A stretch of DNA of 64,000 nucleotides, from NCBI RefSeq assembly GCF_007830295.1, contig NZ_VLKC01000002.1, positions 4,896,675 through 4,960,674 on the forward strand. The letters run 5' to 3'. Both the position numbers and the translations under genes were made by a program. Of this stretch, positions 35,035 to 46,920 are shown in pieces. Every line of letters begins with the position of its first letter. Position 1 is the first letter of the stretch. The notes under the pieces were generated by a model that worked only from the letters and a program-made list of their open reading frames with translations, had not been told where the DNA came from and searched no databases. Source of the DNA: Sporomusa sp. KB1 (GTDB taxonomy: Bacteria; Bacillota; Negativicutes; Sporomusales; Sporomusaceae).

Positions 35035-35961
35035 TTAGCCGCAGTTCACCTTGCCGACAAGGTCACCAATCTGAGTTAAACCACGTTTAGTAAGATATTC
35101 TTTAATTCCTTCAGCCACTTCCACAGATACATAAGGATTAACAAAATTGGCTGTACCAACAGCCACAGCACTGGCCCCGGCCAAGATAAATTCAATGGCA
35201 TCTTCGGCAGTCATAATGCCGCCCATACCAATAATCGGTACTTTGACGGCTTGTGCTACCTGCCATACCATCCTCACCGCAACCGGCTTTATTGCCGGAC
35301 CGGATAAGCCGCCCACTGTGTTGCCCAGAATAGGCTGCCAGGTCTTGATATCAATCGCCATCCCCAGCAAGGTATTAATGAGTGAAATAGCATCTGCGCC
35401 GGCGTCTTCTACCGCTCTTGCCATGAGCACAACATCAGTGACATTAGGCGATAGCTTGACAATTACTGGCAAGCTTGTTTTTTTCTTTACTTCCCGTACT
35501 ACTTCAGACGCACTTTCCGGGCAAGTTCCAAAGGCAATCCCGCCTTGTTTTACATTAGGGCAGGAAATATTAACTTCTAATCCGGCAATCCCTGACTGAT
35601 CCAGCCTGGCTGCCAACTCGCCATAGTCTTCTACCGTATTACCGGAAATATTGACAATAACCGGTACTTGGTAGGCAGCTAATTGGGGCATGGTCTTCGT
35701 AATAAATTCGTCAACACCAGGGTTTTCCAGTCCAATACAGTTCATCATCCCAGCCGGTGTTTCCGCTATGCGCCGCCCGTTATTGCCCGCCTTAGGCGCC
35801 AGCGTTGTGCCCTTAACGACAATGGCGCCGACTTTGTTCAAATCAACAAAGTCGCTGTATTCCAGACCAAAGCCAAACGTGCCTGACGCGGTCATAACCG
35901 GCGTCTTCATTTTTATTCCGGCAATATTGACCGCCAGCATTGCTTCCGCTGTATTCACCAT
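35035..35961 (-). CDS. pyrD: dihydroorotate dehydrogenase B, catalytic subunit
   Basis: This 308-residue FMN enzyme is of class 1B. The catalytic Cys is in [13 protein letters not shown], and [11 protein letters not shown] binds FMN phosphate. It works with the PyrK subunit encoded just upstream (7-bp overlap) and so uses NAD rather than quinone, as usual in anaerobes. Confidence 0.94.
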   Translation of the reverse strand: MVNTAEAMLAVNIAGIKMKTPVMTASGTFGFGLEYSDFVDLNKVGAIVVKGTTLAPKAGNNGRRIAETPAGMMNCIGLENPGVDEFITKTMPQLAAYQVPVIVNISGNTVEDYGELAARLDQSGIAGLEVNISCPNVKQGGIAFGTCPESASEVVREVKKKTSLPVIVKLSPNVTDVVLMARAVEDAGADAISLINTLLGMAIDIKTWQPILGNTVGGLSGPAIKPVAVRMVWQVAQAVKVPIIGMGGIMTAEDAIEFILAGASAVAVGTANFVNPYVSVEVAEGIKEYLTKRGLTQIGDLVGKVNCG

Positions 35962-36740
35962 ACCACCTCCTGAGCCCAGAACACCGGACCGTCAGTGCAA
36001 ACCTTGTGCCGTTTACCGCTGGTATTCTCACAAGTGCAGGACAGACAGGCCCCCACGCCGCAAGCCATGTAATCTTCCAGGGATACCTGACAAGGAACAT
36101 CATACTGGGCCGCAGCCGCAGCCACGCCCGCAAGCATAACATGCGGCCCACAGGCGTAGATAGTATCAAACTTGTCCTGTTTCAGTAGTTCAGGCAGTAG
36201 ATCCACGGTAAAACCATGGTGACCAATACTGCCATCATCTGATGTAATATGGATATTTTGACATACACTGGCATATAGGTTTGGCCAAAATAACTCCTGT
36301 TCATTACGCCCCCCCATCAAGATGGTGGCTGGGCGAGAACAAAAAGCTCTGGCCAATAGCAGCAGCGGTGCCAGTCCCATACCGCCCCCCACAAGCAGGG
36401 GGCGCTTAGCAGTTACAGCAAAGCCATTGCCAAGCGGCCCCATGCAATTGATGGTGTCACCTGGCTGAAGCTTAGTCATGAGCGCCGTACCCCGACCAAC
36501 AACACGATAAATAAAAGTCAATGTCCCTTTCACCGTGTCACAGTCTGCTATGCTGAACGGCCGCCGGAGCAGCGGGTCAATGGTGTCGTTCAGCCGAATA
36601 TGGACAAACTGGCCTGGTTTGGTAATACTGGCAATCCCGGCAGCAGCTACTACCAATTCCCATACATCTCCGGCAAGGACAGTATGTTTCATCACCTGAG
36701 CAGTCACACAGGTTTTAGTCACAGTTTCTTTCGCCTCCAC
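35955..36740 (-). CDS. pyrK: dihydroorotate dehydrogenase B, electron transfer subunit
   Basis: This protein of about 261 residues has an FAD domain (RRPFSIAD), an NAD-binding segment ([11 protein letters not shown]) and a C-terminal [2Fe-2S] motif [11 protein letters not shown] with a further Cys. It passes electrons from PyrD to NAD. The start is uncertain. GTG at 36740 has no ribosome site, while GTG at 36722 follows GGAGG. The gene overlaps the end of carB. Confidence 0.92.
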   Translation of the reverse strand: MEAKETVTKTCVTAQVMKHTVLAGDVWELVVAAAGIASITKPGQFVHIRLNDTIDPLLRRPFSIADCDTVKGTLTFIYRVVGRGTALMTKLQPGDTINCMGPLGNGFAVTAKRPLLVGGGMGLAPLLLLARAFCSRPATILMGGRNEQELFWPNLYASVCQNIHITSDDGSIGHHGFTVDLLPELLKQDKFDTIYACGPHVMLAGVAAAAAQYDVPCQVSLEDYMACGVGACLSCTCENTSGKRHKVCTDGPVFWAQEVVW

Positions 36741-39700
36741 TTACATAATCCTGCAGTGCCAGTACATAGAGAAACTTTCTTTGGCGTATGATGCTAAGTA
36801 CATCAAGAACAGCTTTGGCTGTATCCATCGAAGTCAGGCACAATAGGGAATGCTCGACAGCGGCTCTTCTGATTTTGAAGCCATCACTATCAAAATCCCG
36901 TCCTTTAGTCAGGGTATTAATAACCATATTAATTTTTCCCGCTTTAATCATCTCAATAATATGAGGCTGCTGTTCATGAAGTTTGGGTACCATACCAACA
37001 GTCAAGCCTAAGGAACTGAGGTAACTGGCCGTGCCGCTGGTGGCGATTAGTTCATAGCCCATTTTGGCAAATTCTTTGGCAATCTCGCCTGCTTCTGCTT
37101 TGTCTTTATCGGCGACTGTCACAAGAATAGTTCCGGTTTGCGGCACATTCATCCCGGCGCCGATAATTCCCTTATACAGTGCCCGGGAATAGTTGTAGTC
37201 AATACCTAATACTTCACCTGTGGACTTCATCTCCGGTCCAAGGGAAATATCTACCTGCTGCATTTTAGCAAAAGAGAATACCGGCACTTTTACGGCAACA
37301 TATTCTTTCGCCGGCAGAAGTCCTGTTGTATATCCCATTTCCTGCAAGCTTTCACCAAGAGCTACGCGGGTAGCAACATCCACCATCGGCACATCGGTAA
37401 TCTTGCTAAGGTAAGGGATGGTCCGACTGGAACGAGGGTTTACCTCGATTACATATACTTCTTCATCCATGACTACATATTGAATGTTGATAAGACCTTT
37501 TACCGTAAGTCCCCTTGCCAGCAGTCCCGTGTATTCAACAATGGTGTCAATAACCTTTTGGGAGAGTGTTTGCGGCGGATAGACGGCGATACTGTCGCCA
37601 GAATGTACACCGGCCCGTTCGATATGTTCCATAATGCCAGGGATGACAAAATCCTTACCATCTGATATGGCATCAACCTCAACCTCAGTACCTTGCATAT
37701 AGCGGTCAACTAAAACCGGATGTTCTGGTGAGGCTTTAACGGCCCGCACCATATAATCCTTTAACTCGGTTTCGTTGTAAACAATCTCCATGGCCCGCCC
37801 GCCAAGTACATAGGAAGGCCGGACAACAACAGGGTAGCCAATACGGGCGGCAGCCTGCGGAGCCAAAGAAGCATCGGTGATGGTTTCGCCTTTAGGACGC
37901 GGGATTTTCAACTGACCGAGTAATTCATCAAATTTTTCCCGGTCTTCAGCCCGGTCAATATCTTCCACACTTGTGCCAAAAATCTTGACCCCCGCCCGCG
38001 ACAACGGTCCAGCCAAATTGATGGCTGTCTGGCCACCGAACTGGACAATAACACCCTCAGGTTTTTCTTTATCAATAATATTAAGTACATCTTCCGGGGT
38101 AAGCGGTTCAAAGTACAGGCGATCAGATGTGTCAAAGTCGGTAGAAACAGTTTCCGGGTTGTTATTGACAATGACGGATTCAATTCCCAGCTCTCTGAGT
38201 GCCCAGACTGAATGCACTGAGCAATAATCGAACTCTATGCCCTGACCGATCCGAATAGGGCCTGATCCCAGTACCATGACTTTGCGTTTATCGCTTGTTA
38301 CGACTTCATCTTCTTGCGCATAAGTGGAGTAGTAGTAAGGAGTAACAGCCTCAAACTCGGCGGCGCAAGTGTCAACCATTTTGTAACAAGGCACAATATT
38401 GGCCTGCTTGCGCAGTTCCCGGATTTCATATACTGTTTTACCTGCAAGTTCGCCGATACTCTTATCAGCAAAGCCCATTTTTTTGGCAGCCAAGAGTACG
38501 TCAGTGGTCAGGTCTTGGCTGATTTGCCGTTCCATCGCCACGATATTCTCAATCTTATCTAAGAAAAATGTATCAATTGCGGTTATGGCATGAATTTCGT
38601 TTACTGCAACCCCACGCCGTAGGGCTTCGGCAATCATAAACGACCGTTCATCATTGGCAAGTTTAAGTTTTTCGATTACTTCCTTATCACTCAACGCGGC
38701 GAACTCTGGGATATACAGACGATTTAAGCTAATCTCCAACGACCGCACAGCTTTGAGGAGCGCGCCCTCAAAGTTGCGATCAATGGACATAACCTCGCCG
38801 GTAGCCTTCATCTGGGTACCAAGAATCCGATCAGCAAAACTGAACTTGTCAAACGGCCAACGCGGGAATTTAACGACTACATAGTCAAGCGCCGGTTCAA
38901 AGCAAGCCTTGGTCTTACCTGTTACAGCATTCGTAATCTCGTCTAAGTTATAGCCGATAGCAATCTTAGTAGCTACTTTGGCAATCGGGTAGCCAGTAGC
39001 TTTTGAGGCCAGAGCACTGGAACGGCTGACCCGGGGATTTACTTCAATAACAATGTAGTTACTGCTTTTCGGGTCAAGCGCGTACTGGACGTTACAGCCG
39101 CCTTCAATCCCCAGAGCGCGAATGATTTTTAGCGATGCACTTCTCAGCATCTGGTATTCGTAGTCTGTCAACGTCTGCGACGGAGCTACAACAATACTGT
39201 CACCGGTATGAATGCCTACAGGGTCAAAGTTTTCCATATTACACACTGTAATGCAATTGTCAGCGGCGTCACGAATGACCTCATACTCGATTTCTTTCCA
39301 GCCGGCGACACTGCGTTCAATCAGTGCCTGACCAATAAAACTGTATTTTAGGCCTCTGTTAACTGTGTCAATAAGTTCCTCATCATTGTGGGCAATGCCA
39401 CCGCCAGTTCCGCCCATCGTATATGCTGGACGCACAATGAGCGGATAACCGATTTCCTCAGCAAATTTGAGTGCACTGTCAATATCTTCGACAATGGTAC
39501 TGGCCGGAATAGGCTGACCAAGTTCTTCCATAGTGGCCTTAAACAGTTCTCTGTCTTCCGCCTTTTTGATGGCTTCCAGCGGTGTACCCAAGAGTTCTAC
39601 CTGATACTTTTCCAGTACGCCTTTATCAGCAAGTTTAACGGCTAAATTGAGGCCTGCCTGACCGCCTAACGTGGCTAACAGGCCGTCAGGACGTTCTTTG

Positions 39701-39936
39701 GCAATAATTTCTTCCAAATATTCCGGAGTCAGCGGTTCGATATATACCCAGTCGGCAACATGGGTATCAGTCATAATGGTAGCCGGATTACTATTAACCA
39801 GCACAACCTCAAAGCCTTCTTCTTTAAGCGCCCGGCACGCCTGCGTGCCGGCATAATCGAATTCAGCGGCTTGGCCGATGACTATCGGGCCTGAACCAAT
39901 GACCATAATCTTTTTTAAATGTTCTTTTTTGGGCAC
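36715..39936 (-). CDS. carB: carbamoyl-phosphate synthase large subunit
   Basis: This 1073-residue synthetase has duplicated ATP-grasp halves ([28 protein letters not shown]) and a C-terminal MGS-like allosteric domain from about residue 935. It starts with GTG at 39936 after AGGGGG. It is one member of the pyr operon, so it is probably the pyrimidine-directed copy, controlled by PyrR. Confidence 0.96.
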   Translation of the reverse strand: MPKKEHLKKIMVIGSGPIVIGQAAEFDYAGTQACRALKEEGFEVVLVNSNPATIMTDTHVADWVYIEPLTPEYLEEIIAKERPDGLLATLGGQAGLNLAVKLADKGVLEKYQVELLGTPLEAIKKAEDRELFKATMEELGQPIPASTIVEDIDSALKFAEEIGYPLIVRPAYTMGGTGGGIAHNDEELIDTVNRGLKYSFIGQALIERSVAGWKEIEYEVIRDAADNCITVCNMENFDPVGIHTGDSIVVAPSQTLTDYEYQMLRSASLKIIRALGIEGGCNVQYALDPKSSNYIVIEVNPRVSRSSALASKATGYPIAKVATKIAIGYNLDEITNAVTGKTKACFEPALDYVVVKFPRWPFDKFSFADRILGTQMKATGEVMSIDRNFEGALLKAVRSLEISLNRLYIPEFAALSDKEVIEKLKLANDERSFMIAEALRRGVAVNEIHAITAIDTFFLDKIENIVAMERQISQDLTTDVLLAAKKMGFADKSIGELAGKTVYEIRELRKQANIVPCYKMVDTCAAEFEAVTPYYYSTYAQEDEVVTSDKRKVMVLGSGPIRIGQGIEFDYCSVHSVWALRELGIESVIVNNNPETVSTDFDTSDRLYFEPLTPEDVLNIIDKEKPEGVIVQFGGQTAINLAGPLSRAGVKIFGTSVEDIDRAEDREKFDELLGQLKIPRPKGETITDASLAPQAAARIGYPVVVRPSYVLGGRAMEIVYNETELKDYMVRAVKASPEHPVLVDRYMQGTEVEVDAISDGKDFVIPGIMEHIERAGVHSGDSIAVYPPQTLSQKVIDTIVEYTGLLARGLTVKGLINIQYVVMDEEVYVIEVNPRSSRTIPYLSKITDVPMVDVATRVALGESLQEMGYTTGLLPAKEYVAVKVPVFSFAKMQQVDISLGPEMKSTGEVLGIDYNYSRALYKGIIGAGMNVPQTGTILVTVADKDKAEAGEIAKEFAKMGYELIATSGTASYLSSLGLTVGMVPKLHEQQPHIIEMIKAGKINMVINTLTKGRDFDSDGFKIRRAAVEHSLLCLTSMDTAKAVLDVLSIIRQRKFLYVLALQDYVSGGERNCD

Positions 39937-39938
39937 CG

Positions 39939-41015
39939 TTAGTTCCCCCTCGCCTTACTCTGCGTTTTGTCGAGTAAATTCATAAATTCTTCGAACATAT
40001 AGGTACTGTCATCTGGACCGGGGGCTGCTTCCGGGTGATATTGGACCGAAAATACCGGCAGGCCGTTATGTCGCAAACCTTCGATTGTATTATCATTGAC
40101 TGCGCGGTGAGTTATTGTCACATCAAGTCCGGCCAATGATTGTTCTTCGATCGCATATCCATGATTTTGCGAAGTAATATATACACGGCCGGTAGTCAAA
40201 TCCTTAACCGGGTGATTCGATCCGCGATGACCAAACTTCATTTTATACGTATCGCCGCCTAATGCCAGCGCTAAGAGCTGATGGCCCAGGCAGATACCAA
40301 ATATCGGCTTTTTACCGATCAGTTGGCGCACCGTCTCCACCGGCGCATCTTTCGGATCGCCAGGTCCATTGGACAGGAAGATACCGTCGGGATTGAGGGC
40401 TAGTACTTCCTCTGCCGGTGTATTGGCAGGTAATACGGTTATATTGCAGCCAGCTTTGGCCATAGAGTTTAAAATGTTGCGTTTAATTCCAAAATCCATA
40501 ACTGCAACATGCGCTCCCTGGCCTGGTATTCTATATGCTTTAGGAGTTGTAACCTCTTCCACTACCTCAATAAATGGTGGCGTGGCAAACAATTCGGCAA
40601 TCTCGATCTCTTTGGCACTTGCTGGTACGATAACGCCTTTCATTGTGCCATGCGCGCGTATCCGTCTGGTAATTGCCCTGGTATCAACACCATATATACA
40701 GGGAATATTCCTTGCCTTAAGATAGGAAACCAAGGAGTCTTCCGCTTGCCAGCTGCTGGGTCGGCCACATAATTCACTGATTACAAAGCCGCGCACGAAG
40801 GATTGCCGGCCTTGTTCAAAAAGTTCAGCTACACCGTAATTCCCGATGAGCGGATAAGTCATTGTTACAATTTGTCCACAGTAGGACGGATCTGTTAATA
40901 CTTCCTGGTAACCGGTCATACCGGTGTTGAATACTACTTCCCCGACTGTGTTAGTACCGGAAGCAAGCATCCCTTGGAAAACGCTGCCGTCTTCCAATAT
41001 CAGTTTGCCATTCAT
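39939..41015 (-). CDS. carA: carbamoyl-phosphate synthase small (glutaminase) subunit
   Basis: This 358-residue subunit has the class I amidotransferase triad: Cys in [16 protein letters not shown], and His/Glu in [10 protein letters not shown]. It delivers ammonia to CarB. GAGGTG precedes the ATG. Confidence 0.95.
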   Translation of the reverse strand: MNGKLILEDGSVFQGMLASGTNTVGEVVFNTGMTGYQEVLTDPSYCGQIVTMTYPLIGNYGVAELFEQGRQSFVRGFVISELCGRPSSWQAEDSLVSYLKARNIPCIYGVDTRAITRRIRAHGTMKGVIVPASAKEIEIAELFATPPFIEVVEEVTTPKAYRIPGQGAHVAVMDFGIKRNILNSMAKAGCNITVLPANTPAEEVLALNPDGIFLSNGPGDPKDAPVETVRQLIGKKPIFGICLGHQLLALALGGDTYKMKFGHRGSNHPVKDLTTGRVYITSQNHGYAIEEQSLAGLDVTITHRAVNDNTIEGLRHNGLPVFSVQYHPEAAPGPDDSTYMFEEFMNLLDKTQSKARGN

Positions 41016-42301
41016 TTAAGCACCTCGCCATTTTGCATAATTATACTGCCGTTCACTATAGTAATTAGCGACTTACCCTTTAAATTCCTGCCTTCAAATG
41101 GAGAATGTTTACCACGAGTATAAAATTTTATGCAGTCTACACTCCATTTATATTCAGTGTCAATAATCGCAATATCGGCTGGAGCGCCTACTTTTAGGGC
41201 CCCGCTTGCTACTCCAAGAATTTTGGCTGGTGCAAATGACATCTTTTCAATTACTTCCATTAGTGAAAGTTTGCCTGTATGATAAAGTCCTGTAAGGATA
41301 ACACCAAGTGCTGTTTCCAGACCGGCAAAACCACTGGGAGCATAACGAAATTCCACATCTTTTTCTTCAAAGGCATGAGGAGCATGGTCGGTAGCGATGG
41401 CATCAATTGTCCCATCTTTCAGGCCGGCAATCAGCGCCTCAACATGATCAGCCGAGCGGAGCGGCGGATTTACCTTAAAGGCAGTGTTAAAGCTTCTTAG
41501 TTCTTCATCTGTCAGTGTCAGGTGATGAGGCGTGGCTTCTGCTGTTACTTTTACGCCACGCTCTTTAGCCTTGCGGATAAGCTCAACCGCTCCCTTACTG
41601 CTGACATGGGCGATGTGGAGCGGAGCGCCCGTATATTCGGCCAGCATAATATCTCTGGCTACCGCAATATCTTCGGCAACCGACGGGCGGCCTTTGATTC
41701 CCAATATGGCCGATACCGCACCTTCATGCATAAAACCTTCACCGGCAAGCTCCTCATCTTCAGAGTGGGTGATGACCGGGCGTTCAAACATCCCTGTATA
41801 TTCAAGCCCGGTTTTCAGTAAGCGGGTGCTGTCCAGATGCCCGCCGTCGTCTGAAATCGCTACTGCTCCCGCCTGGATCATATCACCGATTTCAGCCAGT
41901 TCCTTGCCTTCTAACCCTTTACTGAGAGCACCGATCACCTTGACATTGACAACACCTTCGGTTTGTCCGCGGTGCATGATCCCTGATACGATAATCGAAC
42001 TATCCACAACAGGCTTGGTGTTTGGCATACAGGCAATGGTAGTAAACCCGCCTGCCGCTGCAGCCCGTGTACCTGAAGCAATATCTTCTTTAGCCTCAAG
42101 CCCCGGTTCCCGCAAGTGGACATGCATATCAACAAGACCTGGCGCGACAACTAACCCCGCCGCATCAATTACCTGGGCTTCGCCTGCATCCAGGTTCTGA
42201 CCGATGGCGGCAATTTTGCCAGCTTCTATTAAGATATCACCGATAGTGTCCATGTTTTCAGCCGGATTTATGATTCGTCCACCTTTAATTAGCAGTTTCA
42301 A
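41012..42301 (-). CDS. pyrC: dihydroorotase
   Basis: This 429-residue class I dihydroorotase has zinc ligands in [10 protein letters not shown], a Lys/Glu region at [11 protein letters not shown], and ATDHAPH. The start overlaps pyrB by 17 bp and the end overlaps carA by 4 bp. Confidence 0.94.
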   Translation of the reverse strand: MKLLIKGGRIINPAENMDTIGDILIEAGKIAAIGQNLDAGEAQVIDAAGLVVAPGLVDMHVHLREPGLEAKEDIASGTRAAAAGGFTTIACMPNTKPVVDSSIIVSGIMHRGQTEGVVNVKVIGALSKGLEGKELAEIGDMIQAGAVAISDDGGHLDSTRLLKTGLEYTGMFERPVITHSEDEELAGEGFMHEGAVSAILGIKGRPSVAEDIAVARDIMLAEYTGAPLHIAHVSSKGAVELIRKAKERGVKVTAEATPHHLTLTDEELRSFNTAFKVNPPLRSADHVEALIAGLKDGTIDAIATDHAPHAFEEKDVEFRYAPSGFAGLETALGVILTGLYHTGKLSLMEVIEKMSFAPAKILGVASGALKVGAPADIAIIDTEYKWSVDCIKFYTRGKHSPFEGRNLKGKSLITIVNGSIIMQNGEVLK

Positions 42302-43241
42302 TGCGAGTCCCTCCCATCAGAACTAAAAATAACAGCGCCATTCTGACTGCCAGGCCATTTTTTACCTGTTCCTGTATTGCCGATTGTTCGCCATAGGCAA
42401 TGTCTGGTGCAATTTCCAAACCGCGGTTCATCGGGCCGGGATGCATCAGGAGCGCATCAGGTTTAGCTAAGGCTAACCGGTCGGCATTAACACCAAACAG
42501 GCGAGCATACTCCCGGGCCGAAGGAAACAACCCTTTTTTCTGCCGTTCGCGCTGAATACGCAGTACATTAACGACATCCGCCTGATCAAGAGCATCTTCG
42601 ACTCGGTTGTGTACCTTGACACCAACTTTTTCTATATCACGTGGCAGTAGTGTCTGCGGCCCGGCAAGATGAACCTCGGCTCCCATTTTCTGCAGACCCC
42701 AGATATTGGAGCGCGCCACCCGGCTATGCAAGATATCGCCGACAATCGCCACTTTAAGTCCAGCAATTTTTCCTTTGTATTGTTTAATCGAAAACATATC
42801 CAGCAACCCCTGTGTCGGGTGTTCATGCGCCCCGTCACCGGCATTGATGATAACTGGTTTTACAGCATTGGCAGCATATTGCGATGAGCCTTCCGCCTCA
42901 TGGCGCATAACGATAATGTCTACGCCCATAGCTTCCACGGTAAGAAGAGTGTCGCGCAAGCTCTCACCTTTAGTTACACTGCTTGAGCTTGTCGAAATGT
43001 TAATTACATCAGCTCCAAGATATTTACCGGCCAATTCAAACGAGGTACGTGTCCGGGTGCTATTCTCAAAGAATAGATTCACAATCGCTTTACCGCGTAA
43101 GGTTGGTGCTTTCTTAATATCCCTGTCAATAATATTCTTCATTTCTTTCGCCGTATCCAAAATCAAATCCATTTCATCGGCGGACATCGTTTCAAGACCC
43201 AGGATATCTTTGTTTCTGAGCGATACTTGAGCTTTACTCAT
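42285..43241 (-). CDS. pyrB: aspartate carbamoyltransferase catalytic subunit
   Basis: This 318-residue ATCase carries the carbamoyl-phosphate motif [15 protein letters not shown] and the HPTQGLLD motif. No pyrI follows. The ATG at 43241 has GGGGGAG 8 nt upstream; longer in-frame readings run into the attenuator hairpin. It is the first gene of the operon. Confidence 0.95.
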   Translation of the reverse strand: MSKAQVSLRNKDILGLETMSADEMDLILDTAKEMKNIIDRDIKKAPTLRGKAIVNLFFENSTRTRTSFELAGKYLGADVINISTSSSSVTKGESLRDTLLTVEAMGVDIIVMRHEAEGSSQYAANAVKPVIINAGDGAHEHPTQGLLDMFSIKQYKGKIAGLKVAIVGDILHSRVARSNIWGLQKMGAEVHLAGPQTLLPRDIEKVGVKVHNRVEDALDQADVVNVLRIQRERQKKGLFPSAREYARLFGVNADRLALAKPDALLMHPGPMNRGLEIAPDIAYGEQSAIQEQVKNGLAVRMALLFLVLMGGTRIETAN

Positions 43242-43259
43242 TACACACTCCCCCTTCGT

Positions 43260-43376
43260 ATTATAAAAAACAAACTCCTTGCCAGAATAGCGCAAGGAGT
43301 TATTTTATAGCCATGCCAATAAGCACAAACAGCTACCAACATCCTTGCCGACCTCTCAGGATCATTTTAAAGGATA
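43260..43376 (-). promoter_or_regulatory. PyrR attenuator 2 (binding loop plus terminator) before pyrB
   Basis: The PyrR-type binding hairpin (ATCCTGAGAGGTCGGC, 43341-43362) is followed by a terminator stem AACTCCTTGC/GCAAGGAGTT (43273-43301) and TTTGTTTTTT. PyrR with UMP stabilises such a hairpin and lets termination occur. Confidence 0.82.
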
Positions 43377-43395
43377 GTATTTGCTTTTGTTAGAT

Positions 43396-43490
43396 ATAAT
43401 AAAAGCCTTCTTGCCGTGAAAAGCGCACAAGAAGGCGTAAATAATCCTTACCGTCCCCTTGCCAGCCTCACAGGACCAGCTTAAAGGCCA
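43396..43490 (-). promoter_or_regulatory. PyrR attenuator 1 (binding loop plus terminator)
   Basis: The binding loop GTCCTGTGAGGCTGGC (43453-43476) is followed by a terminator stem GCCTTCTTG/CAAGAAGGC (43405-43436) and TTTTATT. It has the same layout as attenuator 2, so the operon leader carries two in tandem. Confidence 0.82.
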
Positions 43491-43681
43491 TATTCTTATT
43501 AGCAATAATAATAACAGATTTCGCCAAGGCTTGTCAAGAGGGTATCATCCACTTCGTTTATCCTTCATTCACAACCTCCAGCATACCACTAACATGAATA
43601 AATGAATGTAAATTTTCAACAGTCGCTCCTTCATCCGAAAAAGGCCCGTTATTTACTGCATTATTCTCTTGGCTTTCCAGC

Positions 43682-44104
43682 CTACAAAAGGTTTATGCTT
43701 TTTGCTATAAATTCTACTGAATAAGAAACAGCACGCTTGGTTATATCTTCGCAAAGATGCGGGGGATTGCTTGAACTAAATCCTTGTGGTCTTAATTCTC
43801 TACATAATAAACTGCCAAAGTTTTGCTGAAAGCCTTTAGAAAAATTATTACATAAATCTATTATTTTTTCTTTTTGAATACCCTTATGAATACCGTAGAT
43901 ACCAATAAACATTAACACCCCTTCAACCAAGCCACATTGAGAACCAAATCTCCCCGCACCATTCATTCCGGTAGAAGCGTCCATGACTTGGGCGTTAATC
44001 TCAATAGGATACAATTCTGATAGAATTTTTATAGTCGTTACCGCACAATTAAGGTTCTGGTTCCAGTAATATTCATGTACTCTATTATTTATTAAGTTTT
44101 TCAT
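43682..44104 (-). CDS. C_GCAxxG_C_C family protein
   Basis: This protein of about 140 residues has the spaced cysteine/glycine pattern of the C_GCAxxG_C_C family: LNCAVTT, SQCGLVEG and a later CRELRP and HLCEDI. The family has no settled role and may bind a redox cofactor. The ATG at 44104 is chosen, with GGAG about 12 nt upstream; a TTG six codons earlier is possible. It is monocistronic. Confidence 0.75.
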   Translation of the reverse strand: MKNLINNRVHEYYWNQNLNCAVTTIKILSELYPIEINAQVMDASTGMNGAGRFGSQCGLVEGVLMFIGIYGIHKGIQKEKIIDLCNNFSKGFQQNFGSLLCRELRPQGFSSSNPPHLCEDITKRAVSYSVEFIAKSINLL

Positions 44105-44197
44105 TCTAAGCACGCTCTCCAAATTATTTCCTAATAGTAATAAGCTACTATATTTGTTATAAAGCTACTATTTGAACTCAATGTTTAATGGGTTTGT

Positions 44198-44232
44198 TAA
44201 ACCACAAAAGACACAAAGAGCGCAAAGGGTAC
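44198..44232 (+). repeat. ACCACAAA(A)GACACAAAG-type low-complexity repeat
   Basis: The stretch TAAACCACAAAAGACACAAA followed by GAGCGCAAAGGG is an imperfect CACAAAG tandem. It lies just before the ribosome site of the glycosyltransferase at 44265. Similar strings turn up in many unrelated genomes; its role is unknown. Confidence 0.5.
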
Positions 44233-44264
44233 GAAGTGTAGATTGTTACAGATTAGGGGAACAT

Positions 44265-45149
44265 ATGGATAAAGTTGCAATTATAGTATTAAATTACCTA
44301 AACTATCAAGATACCATTGAGTGCATCAAGAGTATCGCTATCGATCAGTACCCGCTAAAAGAAATAATTATTGTGGATAATGGGTCGACCAATGATTCTA
44401 AAGCAAAGCTGGAAGAAAAGTTCAGGAATAATGCTGGAATCCATTTATTAGTGAATAATAAAAACGCAGGTTTTGCCAGAGGCAATAATTTAGGCATCCG
44501 CTATGCCAGAGATATTCTGGGGTGTAGCTTCGTATTGCTTGTGAATAATGACACCATCTTCAATGATCCCAACATGATAACTACTCTAATGGGAGCCTAT
44601 GAGCCGGGAGTAGGTGTATTGGGTCCACGGATCTTAGCCGCTGACGGACATGAACAAAACCCGGCAAGGGTAATGGTCAGAGGTAACCTACAACAGCATT
44701 TGTATTATTGGCGTATAAGGCTTAAGCAAAGTAGTTTGTATCAAAGCCTAAAAAGACTACGGCTAAAGATCTTTAGGGAAAAAAAGAAAAAAAACGGTAA
44801 AATTGCGCGCAATAATTTGGCCTTTAAAAGTATCACCTCGGCAAATTTAGTATTACATGGATCCTGTTTTCTCCTTACCACAGATTACTTTAAGTATTAC
44901 CCTTGGCTTTTTCCGGGTACCTTTCTCTTCTATGAAGAGGCTATTCTTACCATACTGACTGGTAAAGTGAGTCTAGTAAAAAAATTTGTTCATACCACCT
45001 ACATCTTTCACAAAGAACATCAGGCTACTGAAATGAGTTTTGAGCACAAGAGCAAAAAAACCGAATACTTTCTTGATAGCCTTAACATGGCTAATGAAAT
45101 CTATTCATTAAACTATAAAACCTTGATAGATATGTATTTTAAACCATAG
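44265..45149 (+). CDS. family 2 glycosyltransferase
   Basis: This 294-residue GT-A protein resembles rhamnosyltransferases. It has IIIVDNGSTND, NAGFARGNNLG and LLVNNDTIF as the metal/nucleotide motifs. I place the start at the ATG at 44265, after AGGGGA; the upstream in-frame extension covers a low-complexity repeat. It stands alone, with a second glycosyltransferase convergent at 45355-46278. Together they suggest a small surface-polysaccharide island. The acceptor is unknown. Confidence 0.85.
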   Translation: MDKVAIIVLNYLNYQDTIECIKSIAIDQYPLKEIIIVDNGSTNDSKAKLEEKFRNNAGIHLLVNNKNAGFARGNNLGIRYARDILGCSFVLLVNNDTIFNDPNMITTLMGAYEPGVGVLGPRILAADGHEQNPARVMVRGNLQQHLYYWRIRLKQSSLYQSLKRLRLKIFREKKKKNGKIARNNLAFKSITSANLVLHGSCFLLTTDYFKYYPWLFPGTFLFYEEAILTILTGKVSLVKKFVHTTYIFHKEHQATEMSFEHKSKKTEYFLDSLNMANEIYSLNYKTLIDMYFKP

Positions 45150-45354
45150 CAACACTAGTCTTCCATTACATTTGGCATAAAAAAATCCAGAAAATCAACA
45201 TTAAACAATCGTAATGATCATGTCTTAGCCGTGTTATCCGGCTTCTCTCCGAACACAACTTCCTTCGTAGGCACTTTTTAGTCACTTACTTTACTATTTA
45301 TTTCTTCTTGTTGAGACTTTATAAGTGGCGTACAAGTTTAAAGCATTATCTCCT
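45150..45354. other. convergent intergenic gap without clear features
   Basis: About 200 AT-rich bases lie between the two convergent glycosyltransferase genes. I see no strong hairpin, repeat or short gene in it. Confidence 0.4.
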
Positions 45355-46278
45355 TTATATATTTAAAGAGTCTTTTAATGCGGTAAGTGGCGCGCTATAT
45401 TTTAAATATCGTGGCATTTCCTTATAGATTGCTATCCATCTGTCTAATTTATTTGACGGAAGGTTAGAACGGGTTTCTATGTGTTGAATATAATCATTCA
45501 ATAATAAATAGGGAGTTTGGTCCGGCAGCATTTTCAAACGTTTCTGAGATTCATAAAATAGTTTTAACTGCCAAGAAAAGTACCGAATATGTTCTCCAAA
45601 AATTTTATTTCTTAAATGAACAAAACTTCTTTTCTTTTTATAACGAAATGACTGCTGATTTTCATGAGCACGATAATAATTTAATTTTTTATTGAGAGGT
45701 TTAGCGCGCCCCATTAAGGATAAAACCGTTGCTAGCCATGTATCGTGACCAATAAACGAAGGAAATGAACCCGTATATTCTAAAGCACTTTTTCTAATTG
45801 CCATTGCACAGCCATGTACCGCCAAAATGGAAGTTAAATAAGTATTTGCATTAAATTTTTTATAATCAAAATGTTTATAATTCCACAGCGAATCCCATAA
45901 AATATTTAGGTTTTTATCAGTAATATATGAATCTGAAAATATCATATAAGCATTAGGGTCGGCATTAAATGCTGCAACCATTTCCTCAATTTTATTAGGT
46001 AGCCAAACATCATCTTGATCAGAAAAAAAGATGATGTCGCCGTTACACATATTGACGGCCTGTGTGAAATTTTGTATATAACCGAGGTTAACCGGATTTT
46101 GATGCAGTTTTATTATCGAACTGTTACTATTCTTAATAATATTTAGTGTATTATCGGTTGATTTATCATCACAAATGATTATTTCATCTGCTGGAACGGT
46201 TTGAGATAAAATACTGTTAATTTGTTCGCTTACATATTTTTCTCCATTATAAGTACACATCGCTACAGAGATTCTCAC
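45355..46278 (-). CDS. family 2 glycosyltransferase
   Basis: This 307-residue GT-A protein has MCTYNGEKYVSEQI, IIICDDKSTDNT and FSDQDDVWLPNKI, typical of rhamnosyl- or galactosyltransferases acting on lipopolysaccharide or capsule. The start is GTG at 46278 with GAGGTGAT upstream. It is AT-richer than the neighbouring pyr operon, which may indicate transfer. Confidence 0.85.
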   Translation of the reverse strand: MRISVAMCTYNGEKYVSEQINSILSQTVPADEIIICDDKSTDNTLNIIKNSNSSIIKLHQNPVNLGYIQNFTQAVNMCNGDIIFFSDQDDVWLPNKIEEMVAAFNADPNAYMIFSDSYITDKNLNILWDSLWNYKHFDYKKFNANTYLTSILAVHGCAMAIRKSALEYTGSFPSFIGHDTWLATVLSLMGRAKPLNKKLNYYRAHENQQSFRYKKKRSFVHLRNKIFGEHIRYFSWQLKLFYESQKRLKMLPDQTPYLLLNDYIQHIETRSNLPSNKLDRWIAIYKEMPRYLKYSAPLTALKDSLNI

Positions 46279-46313
46279 ATTATCACCTCAATATTATCGA
46301 TAGAACGGGACAA

Positions 46314-46334
46314 GGGGACAGGTTCGCTGTCCCC
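46314..46334. repeat. GGGGACAG/CTGTCCCC hairpin
   Basis: An 8-bp perfect inverted repeat with a 5-nt loop, upstream of the glycosyltransferase. A second hairpin of the same kind lies at 46419-46437. These are small dispersed repeats of unknown role. Confidence 0.6.
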
Positions 46335-46418
46335 TATATATTATTAATCTACTTTTCGATACTACATTCTTACTAATTGCCGTATTGCAATGCCTTTGTA
46401 TAGACTGTATCTTTATTC

Positions 46419-46437
46419 GGGACAGATAACCTGTCCC
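46419..46437. repeat. GGGACAG/CTGTCCC hairpin
   Basis: A 7-bp inverted repeat with loop ATAAC, related to the hairpin at 46314-46334. The region 46300-46800 holds no gene I can support; it also contains a short TATAT-rich tract near 46585-46640. Confidence 0.6.
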
Positions 46438-46799
46438 TTCACCGAATCCCAGTTCCGATACATCCTTTTAAACCTTGAAACTCGACCATCCACTGCCTTC
46501 ATCTTCGATTAGCGGACGTACCGAGTATGGGTATTCAGTTTTAAATACTCTTCTAATGTTTATGCAAGGTGAATTCACCTTCCTATTATATATTATATAT
46601 TATATATGTGTTTTTAAATTATATAATATATGTGTTTATTAAATGTTTTTTAGTGTGTGTTTAGTGGGCAGAAGGGATGACTCGCCTTCTACTAATCGAT
46701 TGCCTGCTTAACGTAAGTACCTTTTAATGGCTTCTGCCTTGGAACTGTTAAGCGGCGTGGATCGGCTACAATTAACTAGACAGAAAAACGGCCTAAAAG

Positions 46800-46856
46800 A
46801 AATAAGTAAACCACGTTGCCGCCCAGTTTTTGACGTGTAGCGTGGTTTACTTATTT
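46800..46856. terminator. long hairpin upstream of lrgAB
   Basis: A 16-bp perfect stem (AAATAAGTAAACCACG and its complement) with a 25-nt loop. It could be a terminator or a regulatory structure; no gene ends close by. It abuts the lrgAB promoter. Confidence 0.5.
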
Positions 46857-46859
46857 GAA

Positions 46860-46887
46860 TTGACAGAGTAGCCTATTTTCGTATACG
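46860..46887 (+). promoter_or_regulatory. sigma-A type promoter of lrgAB
   Basis: TTGACA (46860), a 16-nt spacer and TATACG (46882), 33 bp before the lrgA ATG. AGGTAGGGAG serves as the ribosome site. Confidence 0.6.
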
Positions 46888-46920
46888 CTGAGTAATATAA
46901 ATCAGGTAGGGAGCGCACAA

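Noticed and set aside
46585-46640. TATAT-rich tract as a promoter or origin
   Set aside because: Only low-complexity AT repeats are seen, without paired promoter boxes or DnaA-type sites.
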